This document shows, piece after piece, positions 44,113 to 53,067 of a DNA stretch of 64,000 nt. Positions within the stretch are counted from its first letter, which is position 1, and each line of letters opens with the position of its first letter. The stretch covers positions 62,001 through 126,000 of the forward strand of contig CAYPNF010000010.1 of assembly GCA_964411985.1 (NCBI GenBank). Reading direction: 5' to 3'. The stretch is from CAYPNF01 sp964411985. Lineage in GTDB: Bacteria; Verrucomicrobiota; Verrucomicrobiia; Limisphaerales; J093. The notes beneath the pieces were generated by a model. That model had not been told where the DNA came from, ran no database searches, and worked only from the letters and a program-made list of their open reading frames with translations. The translations under genes and the position numbers were made by a program.

Positions 44113-44865
44113 ATGAAAGCTGTCATTCTTGCCGCTGGTAAAGGCACCCGCATGAAGGAGCTCACCAATGAGCTTCCGAAGCCGATGCTACGAGTGCAGG
44201 GCAAACCGATTCTCGAGCACATTCTGGAAGGCTTGATCCTCGCCAACATCCGGGAGATCTGCCTGGTGACCGGCTGGCATGCTGAAGTGATCGAGGATTA
44301 CTTTGGAGACGGTTCGCGCTGGGGAGTTAGGATTCAGACGGTCAGGCAGACCGTGCAAGACGGCACCGGGCGAGCCGCCGAGCCCGCCAAAGCCTTTGTG
44401 GGGGATGATGACTTCCTATTGACCTATGGGGACATCCTGGTGAAGGCTGAGACGTACCAGCACATGCTGGCACGGTTCAAGGAAAAGCCATTTTCTGGGC
44501 TCATCACGGTCACCGCCGGGGAAGACGTTACGAAAGGTGCCATCAACTTCTTCGATCACGAGTTTTGCCTGGCCCGTTTGGTGGAGAAACCCTCGCCCGC
44601 TCAGTTGGAAGCGCTGCGCACCGAAGGTTGGCTCAAGCCTGGGGATCCGGCGTGGTACAATGCTGGAGTCTACATGTTCACCCCCCGGGTCTTTGCTTAC
44701 ACGGCGCAGCTTCAAAAATCCCCACGAGGCGAGTATGAGTTGACTGATGCCATCACCGCCATGGTCAACGATGGACTGAAGATCGCCGGCCTCAAAATCG
44801 AAGGCAGGTGGGTGGACGTCCGAGATCCCCAAGTGCTCTCCGCTCTGGAGCAGGGGATTCTCTAA
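44113..44865 (+). CDS. Sugar-phosphate nucleotidyltransferase
   Basis: ATG 44113 (MKAVILAAGKGTRMKELTNE) places the nucleotide-binding loop at residues 6-13 (LAAGKGTR), as usual in this family; an upstream TTG at 44,083 would add ten residues. About 250 residues, the size of glucose-1-phosphate nucleotidyltransferases. Other motifs are PKPMLRVQGKPILEHIL, the metal Asp in LLTYGDILV, and NAGVYMFTP. It joins an NTP to a sugar phosphate to make an activated sugar for envelope or capsule glycans. The exact NTP and sugar are not deducible. It follows apgM by 103 bp, with a hairpin between. Confidence 0.88.
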   Translation: MKAVILAAGKGTRMKELTNELPKPMLRVQGKPILEHILEGLILANIREICLVTGWHAEVIEDYFGDGSRWGVRIQTVRQTVQDGTGRAAEPAKAFVGDDDFLLTYGDILVKAETYQHMLARFKEKPFSGLITVTAGEDVTKGAINFFDHEFCLARLVEKPSPAQLEALRTEGWLKPGDPAWYNAGVYMFTPRVFAYTAQLQKSPRGEYELTDAITAMVNDGLKIAGLKIEGRWVDVRDPQVLSALEQGIL

Positions 44866-44927
44866 TTCTCCTGCCACTTCCTGCGCCTCAGGAATCCTTT
44901 CAGCTCAGCGAATCTCGTACAAAAACA

Positions 44928-44955
44928 AAAGAGCGTGGACGAATCCACGCTCTTT
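44928..44955 (-). terminator. Terminator of the PEP-CTERM gene
   Basis: A perfect 12-bp stem (arms 44,928-44,939 and 44,944-44,955) with a CGAA loop. On the minus strand it ends in a T-rich tail. It lies 24 bp after the PEP-CTERM stop and also separates the convergent nucleotidyltransferase gene. Confidence 0.9.
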
Positions 44956-44979
44956 CGAGATTTGTTGTTGTCTGTCGAA

Positions 44980-45660
44980 CTAGCGGCGGCGGAAGCCGGC
45001 GTAGCCGAGAGCGCCGAGCGCCAGGAGCCCCAGACTGATAGTCGTGGGTTCAGGAACTGCGGTGACGCGAGCCGAGAAATTCGCGGCAGTTGCTCCACCA
45101 TCAATCAGGTAGGATTCCCATCCGCTGCTCGTCTTGGCCCAGTATCCAACGCCATTGGCGCCGATCGTCGGATCTCCGTTCATGAGGAGCCCGAAGCTCT
45201 GTCCCGCGCCGAGCGTACCGAAGCTCACGCTCCAAGTGGACTGTCCGTTAACGGTGGCGAACTGGTTGCCAGCGTCTTCAATCGTCACGGAGTTATAGCC
45301 GTTCTTCAGATTGAAAGAAGCACTGCTCCAAGCTGCCGATCCACTCGGATTGCCGTTGTACAGATTTACTTTGGCGCTGATCGGACTCGCGGTCGTCACG
45401 CCTGTGGCGTAGTACTCAAATTGGAACTTTGTGACTCCATATTGCCAAGTGGAGTAATCGATGCTGCCATTCTGCGTGGCGTTACCCAGCTGAATGCGGT
45501 CACCAATTTCCGTCGTCGAGGTTACATACAGCTGGTTGCCCAACCCGTCCAACTTCGGGCTCCCAGTACCATCGTAGTAAACCCAATCAGCCCCCATGGC
45601 ACCTACCGATGTTGCCAGGACTGCCAAACACACACTGAGTTGTTTCTGCGATTTGCTCAT
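44980..45660 (-). CDS. PEP-CTERM sorting-signal protein
   Basis: A 226-residue exported protein. The signal peptide is MSKSQKQLSVCLAVLATSVG, the middle part is Gly/Ser/Asn-rich beta structure, and the C-terminus is VPEPTTISLGLLALGALGYA followed by GFRRR. The V-P-E-P-T motif, membrane helix and basic tail are the PEP-CTERM tag recognised by exosortase and tied to extracellular polysaccharide. No exosortase gene is in this window. The 45,661-45,962 stretch upstream holds its promoter but no motif I can name. Confidence 0.93.
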   Translation of the reverse strand: MSKSQKQLSVCLAVLATSVGAMGADWVYYDGTGSPKLDGLGNQLYVTSTTEIGDRIQLGNATQNGSIDYSTWQYGVTKFQFEYYATGVTTASPISAKVNLYNGNPSGSAAWSSASFNLKNGYNSVTIEDAGNQFATVNGQSTWSVSFGTLGAGQSFGLLMNGDPTIGANGVGYWAKTSSGWESYLIDGGATAANFSARVTAVPEPTTISLGLLALGALGYAGFRRR

Positions 45661-45962
45661 AAATGTTGCCAGTTCTTTTGTTTTTCCCGGTTACTAACTC
45701 GGAGCGTTTCCTACAAATCTCTAAGTCTTGGGCACTAATTACCAAAACGCTAGCTACGCGTCAAGCCATTATTTGCACTTTTCTCGGCCTCTTTCGCCTT
45801 GCCCTAGAACGCTCCATTAGGCGACGCAACTTCTATTTAAACCCGATCCGAATGGATTTGTAAAGTATTCATTTTAGGAAGGAAAACCTCGATGAACGGT
45901 TGCCGTTGCCCCCGCTTGCAGTCTCCCCCCAACCTAGGCATGCTCAGCTTGGGTCGCGAAAC

Positions 45963-46238
45963 ATGAAACCGGAAGTATGTCCCCAGTGTGGCACCGAGAT
46001 ACCGGCGGACTCCTTGTCCTGCCCGGAATGCGGTTCCTGTGAGCAGACTGGCTGGTCCGAGCAAGCCAGGGACCAGTCCCTGGATCTACCCGATGCTCAT
46101 TTTGATTATGATGAGTATGTTCAGCAGGAATTCGGAGAAAGCAGGGGATCCTCCCGCCACTCGAGGCGCGCCGGTTGGATTGTGGTGACCACCCTGCTGC
46201 TGTTGGTGGTGTTTGTTTGGGCCTATCTACGCCGATGA
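45963..46238 (+). CDS. Small zinc-ribbon membrane protein
   Basis: ATG 45963 (MKPEVCPQCGTEIPADSLSC) places a zinc ribbon at the N-terminus: C-P-x-C then C-P-E-C. A longer in-frame start at 45,900 adds 21 residues of no clear character. An acidic linker (LDLPDAHFDYDEYVQQEFGE) leads to one C-terminal membrane helix, GWIVVTTLLLLVVFVWAYL. About 91 residues. Such small tail-anchored ribbons are common in bacteria, with unknown roles. Confidence 0.8.
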   Translation: MKPEVCPQCGTEIPADSLSCPECGSCEQTGWSEQARDQSLDLPDAHFDYDEYVQQEFGESRGSSRHSRRAGWIVVTTLLLLVVFVWAYLRR

Positions 46239-46314
46239 CCCCCCTCCAATGCCTTGTAGGCGACAAGTCATGCCTCAACGATAGCTGGCTTGGACGAGAG
46301 GAGGGGCTTCTATT

Positions 46315-47304
46315 ATGGATCCTCCAGTTCGGTCGTTCCTTCGCCTCCTGACGGCGACTGGTTCATCGTCCGTGCTCTCCGGGCTTCCCTTTTCGGGCAC
46401 GGAGCTCCATCCTCCTACCCCTGTGAGAGCTCTGTTCATACATGCCCATTACGACGATTACGAGTTTACCGCAGCTGGCACATTTGAGATGTGGAGACGC
46501 AAGCTGGGGAGTGAGTTCGTCGGTAAGGTGGTGGTTTGCACCGACGGCGAGAGTGGACACCATTTCCGGGGGAGACAGGAGACGGGGGAGCTGCGCCTTA
46601 AGGAACAGTTGGCTTCCGCCGAGATTGGAGACTACGAGTTTGAATTGTTGCGGCTGCCCAACGGTTCTGTACCCCGCGAAGGCTGTCTGGAGCCGAACAA
46701 GGACTTTCTGTCCGCGCTCTGGCGAACCATCCGCGAATTCGAGCCTGATTATCTCTTCTGCCCACCCTTGCCTTCCGATCCCTTGGCTGGCGTTCATCTG
46801 GATCACTTGGCGATCGCAGACGCCATTCGGCGGGTGGGGTATCTCATCAATGTTCCCCACGTCTACACGCCCGAGTTTCCGGCGGAGGAAGGACCGGCTA
46901 AGTCCATCAAGACCCCAGTGATTATTGCAGTTTACGATGGTTACATGTTTGGCGAGAACGGGCATGACGTCGCTGTGGATATCGAAGCGGCTTTCCAGAA
47001 GGTATGTGAGATGTCCTGGTGCCATCAGTCCCAGATCATCGAGTGGCTCCCTTGGGTGGGTCGCCACGATATGGAACCACCCGCCTCTCCGGAGCAGTGG
47101 TACCAAACCCTCCGGAAACGCTTTGCGAAAAAAAACCGGGAATTAGCCATTGAAAGCAGGCATGCCGCGGAGGTGTTTACTGTGACCGCCTGGGGGGCAA
47201 TACCTACCGTGGACCAGCTGACAACGGATTTTCCCGGGCTTCTAAGCGGGGGCTGCCATCTGGACAGACTGAATGTACGCCTGCTTCGCTGGGCCGGAGC
47301 TTGA
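46315..47304 (+). CDS. PIG-L family deacetylase
   Basis: A 329-residue LmbE/PIG-L protein. The zinc motif reads HAHYDDYEF (43-51), a variant of A-H-P-D-D-E-x, and the second metal site is GVHLDHLAIADAI. GGAGGGG lies eight bases before ATG 46,315. The family removes acetyl groups from N-acetylglucosamine-type sugars in glycolipid, antibiotic and thiol pathways. The tyrosine in place of proline in the motif is unusual but seen in relatives. It ends 6 bp before the convergent GH42-like gene. Confidence 0.85.
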   Translation: MDPPVRSFLRLLTATGSSSVLSGLPFSGTELHPPTPVRALFIHAHYDDYEFTAAGTFEMWRRKLGSEFVGKVVVCTDGESGHHFRGRQETGELRLKEQLASAEIGDYEFELLRLPNGSVPREGCLEPNKDFLSALWRTIREFEPDYLFCPPLPSDPLAGVHLDHLAIADAIRRVGYLINVPHVYTPEFPAEEGPAKSIKTPVIIAVYDGYMFGENGHDVAVDIEAAFQKVCEMSWCHQSQIIEWLPWVGRHDMEPPASPEQWYQTLRKRFAKKNRELAIESRHAAEVFTVTAWGAIPTVDQLTTDFPGLLSGGCHLDRLNVRLLRWAGA

Positions 47305-47310
47305 ACGGCA

Positions 47311-49566
47311 TTAGCGAGAGTCTGGCAAGACTGCCCTTTCGCTGCGCTGGTTGGCCGCCTGGTCTAGGTATTCTTTCAGGCTCGCCGGGGACATCCTCGT
47401 CTTCAGCTTCGCCAGGAGCGTGGGTCGCCATGGATCGACGGTGACCGAGACTGTTCTTCCGTTAGCAAGAAGCGTGCCGGATCTGAGGTCGTAGACAAAA
47501 CCCGCCTCGGCAAACTCCAGAGGTACCGTGAGGGAGGACTCCAGGGCTTGGTTACCCCCGGCTTGTTTGAGATCTTCGCTCATCTGGTAGAGGATGTTTC
47601 TTTCCAGCGCGATGAGCCGGGCGTTGCCGAGTTGAAAACGATGTACGCGCACCCGGGCGCTGGAGGGGACGAGGACTTCGCGCGGGATCCCGCTCAGCTG
47701 TTGCGCGATCCAGTCGGTCCAGCCTGGATCCGGAGCGGATCTCAAGCGCTCCCGGGTGTACTCCGCCATGTCCCCAGCTCGGGCTCGAATCATGACCGGC
47801 GTGCCGCTGCCGACTGCACACGACCGCTCCTCCGATTCCGCGTTGGGAATCCAGTCCTGGAGAGGGCTTGCGGGCCTCAGCCGGCCGTGTTCATCAAAAC
47901 GCCCCGGGCAGCCGTCCGCGAGCACAACCCTCCCGGAAGTCTGACTCGACGCGAAAGCCCTGATCTGTTCGGCTTCCCTTTGGGACAGCGCGATGGATCC
48001 CGCCAACACCAGTGCTTGGACACCTTCGAGGCTATCCGCTTGCTCCAGTTGCTCCGAAGAAACGAACCGGGGCGAATATCCCAGGTCCTGAAGGGCTTTG
48101 AGCCAACTATCGCGAATCTTGACCATCCGACTATGCTCGGCTTCGAAGCTGGAAAACCGGCGCAGCCACGTGGATCCATCGACACAGGAGTCCATCATCC
48201 AACCCACTTGAATGCTGGGTTGGGAGTAATGGATCAGTATGGGATCCTCAACGCGGTGTGCATTCAAAAATAGGGCCGCCAAGGGGCCGGTCATTTCCTT
48301 CAGCACGGGTGCTAACGCCTTTGCTTTCGGCGTCAGGTCATACGCCGGACTCTTCCAATCCATGCAATCCTCGCTCCACCAGACGATGCACCCGCGGTCA
48401 CCCTGCAGCAGAAGGTGCCAGAGACGGCGGCTGGCGGGGTTGGTCTCCGATTCGAACACGGTGGTGAGAAAAGTGCCCTGCGGCATGAAAGAGCCGAAAA
48501 TCTCCCGCGCGTTACCGATATCGTAGGGCTCCACCCAGTCTAAGGCCTGGGAGAGTCTCCATAGGTCGCTGCCGCCGAAAGCGTGCGGCATTTGGGTCCC
48601 CTCAATCCCAACCGGGGTATGGGGATCGACGGTGCGAGCTGCCGAACGGCATTCCGCGAGCGTTCGCGCCAACGAGAGGTCCATGTAAGTCCGGAAGTCC
48701 GCCCAGGGCGACAGGTTCCATGCCAGCAGGTCGCGGGCATTTGGCGAAGCAGGGAGCCTCTTCTTCTGCAGAGCTTGCCAGTCCGGTTTTCCGCGCGGGA
48801 TCTTTTCGCCGCTGGCCACCCTGGCCTTGATCTGATCCGTGGTGAAAGGACGCACCTCTTCCCAGCTTGGAAAGGATGTATCCCACTGGGCGTTGAGGGC
48901 TGCCAAGGTCCCGTAAGTGCCTTTCAGCCACAAGCGGAAGCCTTCCAGAGCACTTGGCGAGAAATCATAGTCAAAGGGGTTGGCCGAGGTCGTGACTGAT
49001 AATTCATCCCGAATGTTGTAGAGCGCTGGGTGGTGGGGACCATGCTTCCTGGCGGCGTTCGCCATCTGGGCCTTCGCCGAGTTCAGCCACAGCGGGTCAT
49101 CGAACGAATAGGGCCGCTGCAGGGAGGCTTCGTCCCGGTTGGTCGCCCAGCGGGTGACCATCGCTTCCCAGTCGGTGACGGGCGAGTTCCACTTCAGGCA
49201 CAGACCTCGGTTGACAATGTTTTCGACGTAATAGCGAAATCCGTTCTGCAAAGGCGGAGCAGGGTCGGCATCGCCCCCATGAACCATGGCGGTGTTCACT
49301 CCCATCTCCTTGAGCCGATCGAAATAGACCGGGATCTTCTCACGATTGCGGTACGGCGAATCACCCGTCCAAAGGATGGTCAGATAGGAATCGGGTCTAG
49401 ATGGGGAGGGAGGGGCTGTGGGTTCGGCAGACCATGCGGAGGCGAAGAGGGCAACGGCGGCGGACAGCAACGACACGCCCGTTCGAAGAAGGGGCTGACC
49501 GCTCGAACGTGGTGGGTTGCCCTCAAACCGCCTTCCGGCACGAATTCCTGACGTGGCCCATTGCAT
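47311..49566 (-). CDS. Secreted GH42-like glycoside hydrolase
   Basis: ATG 49566 (MQWATSGIRAGRRFEGNPPR) has AAGGA nine bases upstream; ATG 49575 would sit on that site, and the open frame beyond it overlaps the divergent SpmAB gene. About 751 residues with a signal segment (LLRTGVSLLSAAVALFASAW). The barrel domain carries a YNIRDELS pattern, in which the glutamate suits the acid/base, and a later FESETNP that could hold the nucleophile. A trimerisation-like domain (VQALVLAGSIALSQREAEQI) follows. The family is mostly beta-galactosidase-like; the substrate is not certain. It is convergent with the deacetylase gene. Confidence 0.7.
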   Translation of the reverse strand: MQWATSGIRAGRRFEGNPPRSSGQPLLRTGVSLLSAAVALFASAWSAEPTAPPSPSRPDSYLTILWTGDSPYRNREKIPVYFDRLKEMGVNTAMVHGGDADPAPPLQNGFRYYVENIVNRGLCLKWNSPVTDWEAMVTRWATNRDEASLQRPYSFDDPLWLNSAKAQMANAARKHGPHHPALYNIRDELSVTTSANPFDYDFSPSALEGFRLWLKGTYGTLAALNAQWDTSFPSWEEVRPFTTDQIKARVASGEKIPRGKPDWQALQKKRLPASPNARDLLAWNLSPWADFRTYMDLSLARTLAECRSAARTVDPHTPVGIEGTQMPHAFGGSDLWRLSQALDWVEPYDIGNAREIFGSFMPQGTFLTTVFESETNPASRRLWHLLLQGDRGCIVWWSEDCMDWKSPAYDLTPKAKALAPVLKEMTGPLAALFLNAHRVEDPILIHYSQPSIQVGWMMDSCVDGSTWLRRFSSFEAEHSRMVKIRDSWLKALQDLGYSPRFVSSEQLEQADSLEGVQALVLAGSIALSQREAEQIRAFASSQTSGRVVLADGCPGRFDEHGRLRPASPLQDWIPNAESEERSCAVGSGTPVMIRARAGDMAEYTRERLRSAPDPGWTDWIAQQLSGIPREVLVPSSARVRVHRFQLGNARLIALERNILYQMSEDLKQAGGNQALESSLTVPLEFAEAGFVYDLRSGTLLANGRTVSVTVDPWRPTLLAKLKTRMSPASLKEYLDQAANQRSERAVLPDSR

Positions 49567-49641
49567 CTGGATCATTCCTTTATGCAAACCTTTCACTTTA
49601 GACTTGGCAATCCAGGAAAAAGTACGTTTCTCTCCCTGCCG

Positions 49642-50967
49642 ATGCTCAACTACATCTGGCTGGCCTTGCTCCTGACGGGTGTCCTCCTGGGGGGATGGAA
49701 TGACCGCTTTCAGGAATTGACCGAGGCAGCGTTCACTTCTGCCAAGACAGCGGTCCTGAATGTAGCCGTCCCGCTCATCGGGATTACCGCGCTCTGGCTG
49801 GGCTTGATCCGGCTGGCCGAGAAGGCAGGCCTGATCGCTACGCTCGCGCGGGGCCTGCGCCCGATCCTTAGGCGCCTCTTCCCGGACGTGCCTCCCGAAC
49901 ATCCGGCGATGGGGTCGATGCTGTTGAACATCTCGGCGAACATCATCGGGCTGACCAACGCGGCTACCCCGTTGGGTCTGCGGGCGATGGCAGATCTCGA
50001 GAAGTTGAACCGCAATCCGGGTGTCGCCACCAATGCCATGTGTACGTTTCTGGCCTTGAACACCAGTTCTCTCCAGTTGATCCCCGCGACCGCAATCGGG
50101 ATCCTAGCTGCCTCCGGCTCCAGGAACCCCGCCGCTATCGTCGGTTCCACGCTGGTGGCGACCTTCTTTGCGGCGGTCACCGGCCTGGTCACAGTGAAAA
50201 CCCTGGAAAAGCTCCCCTGGTTTCGGCTGGCTGCAGGAACGCCTTCATGCAGCCCAACTCCGACGGCGGAAGAGGTCGTGCCACCCGCCACTCCAGTTCC
50301 CCCAGCGGTGGCAGCACTCGGAGGATCCCTTTGGCGTCGCTTAGTTTTTGGGGCTTTCCTTGGAGCGTTTCTGGTTATGCTGATCCGCGGCCTCTTCTTT
50401 CAGGATCCTACCGTGGCTGCTTCCACAAACGCCATGGTTCGGGCTCTGGATGTGGTTTCCAAGCTGGCGATCCCATTCCTGCTGGCCGCGTTTCCCCTCC
50501 ACGCCGCCCTTTCCGGGGTGGCGGTCTATGAGGAGTTTGTGGAAGGGGCCAAGGAGGGATTCCAGGTGGCCGTTCGCATTATCCCTTACCTGGTGGCCAT
50601 GTTAGTGGCGGTGGGGGTCTTCCGTGCGGCGGGTGGTGTAGACATCCTGACGAACGTCTTGCGTCCGGTTCTGGACTGGATTCACTTCCCCGCTGAACTG
50701 CTGCCCATGGCCATCACCCGTCCTTTGAGCGGAAGCGCAACGATAGGGCTGTTTACGGACATCGTTCGGGCGCACGGACCCGATACGCTCATGAGCCGTA
50801 CAGCGGGAACGATCATCGGAAGTACCGAAACGACTTTCTACGTTATAGCCGTCTATTTCGGCGCGGTTGGGATCCGCAAAACCCGGCACGCGGTGGTTGC
50901 GGGGTTGATGGCGGACTTGGTAGGCGCGCTGGCCGCGGTCTATGTTTGCCGCATGATGTTTTTGTGA
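49642..50967 (+). CDS. SpmA-SpmB fusion, nucleoside-recognition-domain membrane protein
   Basis: ATG 49642 (MLNYIWLALLLTGVLLGGWN) matches the normal SpmA start; an upstream in-frame ATG at 49,561 adds 27 odd residues. About 441 residues. The first ~195 residues are SpmA-like (SMLLNISANIIGLTNAATPL, NTSSLQLIPATAIGILA). After a Pro-rich cytoplasmic linker (about 215-245) comes an SpmB-like half (VAVRIIPYLVAMLVAVGVFR, GSATIGLFTDIV, GSTETTFYVIAVYFGAVGIR). Each half has several membrane helices. In spore formers the two are separate and act in spore-core dehydration; in others the role is unknown, possibly small-molecule transport. Confidence 0.88.
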   Translation: MLNYIWLALLLTGVLLGGWNDRFQELTEAAFTSAKTAVLNVAVPLIGITALWLGLIRLAEKAGLIATLARGLRPILRRLFPDVPPEHPAMGSMLLNISANIIGLTNAATPLGLRAMADLEKLNRNPGVATNAMCTFLALNTSSLQLIPATAIGILAASGSRNPAAIVGSTLVATFFAAVTGLVTVKTLEKLPWFRLAAGTPSCSPTPTAEEVVPPATPVPPAVAALGGSLWRRLVFGAFLGAFLVMLIRGLFFQDPTVAASTNAMVRALDVVSKLAIPFLLAAFPLHAALSGVAVYEEFVEGAKEGFQVAVRIIPYLVAMLVAVGVFRAAGGVDILTNVLRPVLDWIHFPAELLPMAITRPLSGSATIGLFTDIVRAHGPDTLMSRTAGTIIGSTETTFYVIAVYFGAVGIRKTRHAVVAGLMADLVGALAAVYVCRMMFL

Positions 50968-51067
50968 GGTTGCCAGACGAAGGCGATTTGAGGTGCATGG
51001 CAGTTACATTAGTTACAAACGATGCTTTGTGCTGGCTAAGTTCGGGCAGACATGGCATGTTTGTGCC

Positions 51068-51520
51068 ATGAAAGAGACCGCTGTAATGACCATCCGGTTG
51101 CCCAAGGAAGTGAAACGGAGCGTGGAACGTCTCGCAGCGCGGTTTGGGCACAAGCCTGCCCAGCTTGGGGCGCGGTTTATCGAGGAAAGCCTGCGGCGTC
51201 GGCAATACCCACAAGTGGACTTGCGCGAAACCGCCGGAGGCCGGGTTGCCTACATCGGTGGGACCAGGTTCGCGGTGTATTGGGTCGCAGGAATGGTGCC
51301 AGACAAGTTGTCGGTTGAGGACTTTGCCAAGGAATATGAGCTCACGGCTGAACGGGTTCGGGCAGCCCTGGCCTACGCGCGGGCCTTTCCAGAGGAGATT
51401 GAGAACGATCGAGAGCAGGCGATGGCAAACCGAATCTGGATAGAGCAGCAAGACGCAGCCGACCTTTCTCGTCGGCCGGCAGACGGAACCGCCATCGCCA
51501 AACGAAGGACAGTGCGGTGA
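51068..51520 (+). CDS. DUF433-family antitoxin
   Basis: ATG 51068 (MKETAVMTIRLPKEVKRSVE) gives a ribbon-helix-helix-like N-terminus followed by a DUF433 domain (VAYIGGTRFAVYWVAGMVPD, SVEDFAKEYELTAERVRAAL, AYARAFPEEIE). An upstream start at 50,993 is possible. DUF433 proteins are antitoxins of the DUF5615/PIN-like toxin. The stop overlaps the next start (GTGA). Confidence 0.85.
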   Translation: MKETAVMTIRLPKEVKRSVERLAARFGHKPAQLGARFIEESLRRRQYPQVDLRETAGGRVAYIGGTRFAVYWVAGMVPDKLSVEDFAKEYELTAERVRAALAYARAFPEEIENDREQAMANRIWIEQQDAADLSRRPADGTAIAKRRTVR

Positions 51521-51894
51521 GGCTGCTCTTCGACTGCCACGTTACCAAGGCCACACTGGGCGCGCTTCGCAGCCTCGCGCCAGCGATCCAAGCGGAGCAT
51601 CTGGCACTTTGGCGCCAGGGTGCCTTTCTTCGGGCAGCTGACGACGAGATTCTTGCGGCCTGCCACGAGGAACGCCGTGTTTTTCTCACCTACGACCAAG
51701 CCACAATCGTGGATCTTCTCCGCCAATGGGCCGCAGAAGAGCGTTCGCATTCCGGAGTTGTTTTCGCAGACGAGAACACGGTCAAGCCCAACGTCCCTGG
51801 GGACATAGCCAAAGCGGTCGCCGAGCTTGCCAAGGAAATCAGAAGTTCCGATATGCGGAATATCGTTCGCTATCTGCGGCCGGCGTCGCGTTAA
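51517..51894 (+). CDS. DUF5615 PIN-like toxin
   Basis: A 125-residue protein starting at GTG 51,517. It has the Mut7-C/PIN-like acidic pattern: LLFDCHVTKA (usually D-E-N-hydrophobic in the family), AADDEILAACHEERRVFLTYD, then GVVFADENTV. Partner of the DUF433 antitoxin by 4-bp overlap. These pairs are thought to be RNase toxin-antitoxin systems. The first motif reads D-C-H rather than D-E-N, so activity may be altered. Confidence 0.82.
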   Translation: MRLLFDCHVTKATLGALRSLAPAIQAEHLALWRQGAFLRAADDEILAACHEERRVFLTYDQATIVDLLRQWAAEERSHSGVVFADENTVKPNVPGDIAKAVAELAKEIRSSDMRNIVRYLRPASR

Positions 51895-51954
51895 AAGACA
51901 AGCAACGTCCGTGCTTGGGCCTGCTTTCGCTCAAGTTGGACTTGGGTGCTGCCT

Positions 51955-53028
51955 TCATCCTTTCAACCAGCAGTCTAGATGTTCCCGTACGAAATCTTCG
52001 TCGGTGAGGTGCGGATAGGCGGCGCAGACCCGGGTGATTTCGGCGGCTTGGCCAGGGGAGAGTCGTTCGGATGGATCGAGAGAGAGGTTGTTGGCCAGCA
52101 GGCCCTGGCTGCGCAGAACTTCATGGATACCAGCGATGCAGCCGGCAAACCCATGCGCAGCATCGAAGAGGGCAGCGTTGGCATCGGTGAGCTGTTCCGC
52201 CTGGGACAGGATTGTGGAGGGAATGGACTTGGCGCACCGGAGTTGCTGACAGCGCTTGAGGAGTTCAACGGCGCGCCTCGTCCAACAGGCCCATTGTCCG
52301 AGCAACCCTCCAACGATCCGCAGGCGCTGAATGCCCCGCGGGGTGGGGATGACGAACTCAGTGCAAAGATCGAGCAGAATGTGATCGTCATTGCCGGTGT
52401 AGAGGGCGATCTGCCCGGCGCGCCCAGCCTCGGCGACCGCGCGTACGACGTCGAGTGTCTGGTAGCGGTTGAACGGGGCGATTTTGATGGCGATGACGTT
52501 GGGGATTTCCACGAAGCGCCGCCAGAATTCGAACGGTAGCAGGCGTCCCCCGGCTGCGGGCTGAAGGTAGAAGCCGATCAAGGGGATCTCGCGGGCCAAG
52601 GTTCGGCAATGGGCGAGGAGTTCGCGCTGGGTGGCGTTGCGCAGCGCACCCAGGGAGAGAAGGCCGGCGTGATAGCCGAGATCCCGGGCAACTTCCGCTT
52701 CACGCACCGCCTGCTTGGTGTGGCCGCAAAGTCCGGCAACGAGGACGGCTGGCCTGGCCAAGGCTGAGCTTTCCCTGGCCGTGCTGGCCGCCAGCTCCAG
52801 TACCGGGCGGAACAAACCGTGCTTTGGCTCGCGGATGGCGAATTGGGTGGTGTGAACTCCGACGGCCAGGCCGCCCGCGCCCGCCGCGAGGTAATAGCGT
52901 GTCAGGGCGCGCTGATGTCGTTCGTCCAATTGCCGGCGGCGAGTGAGGGCCAAGGGGTGGGCGGGGATGACGAGTCCTTCGCGGAGAGCGTCCAAGACCC
53001 AAGGCGGCGGTTGTGGTAAAGGATTCAT
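51955..53028 (-). CDS. DHDPS-family aldolase/lyase
   Basis: A 357-residue TIM-barrel protein of the dihydrodipicolinate synthase/N-acetylneuraminate lyase family. Seen are the GGLAVGVHTTQFAIRE region, IGFYLQPAAGG (Tyr154 as the catalytic tyrosine) and the Schiff-base lysine in VIAIKIAPFNRYQ (Lys172), then ALYTGNDDHILLDL. It cleaves or forms a 2-oxo acid aldol with pyruvate. It is the last gene of a three-gene operon with an epimerase and an esterase, so a sugar-acid pathway fits better than lysine synthesis. Confidence 0.85.
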   Translation of the reverse strand: MNPLPQPPPWVLDALREGLVIPAHPLALTRRRQLDERHQRALTRYYLAAGAGGLAVGVHTTQFAIREPKHGLFRPVLELAASTARESSALARPAVLVAGLCGHTKQAVREAEVARDLGYHAGLLSLGALRNATQRELLAHCRTLAREIPLIGFYLQPAAGGRLLPFEFWRRFVEIPNVIAIKIAPFNRYQTLDVVRAVAEAGRAGQIALYTGNDDHILLDLCTEFVIPTPRGIQRLRIVGGLLGQWACWTRRAVELLKRCQQLRCAKSIPSTILSQAEQLTDANAALFDAAHGFAGCIAGIHEVLRSQGLLANNLSLDPSERLSPGQAAEITRVCAAYPHLTDEDFVREHLDCWLKG

Positions 53029-53067
53029 GGCTTTGACTGAGGCGCTTGTGACGCCTTAGGCAGAGGG

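Noticed and set aside
49567..49902. A 112-residue N-terminal extension of the GH42-like protein
   Set aside because: It overlaps the SpmA-like gene on the other strand, has Arg/Gln-rich nonsense composition, and a ribosome site supports the start at 49,566.
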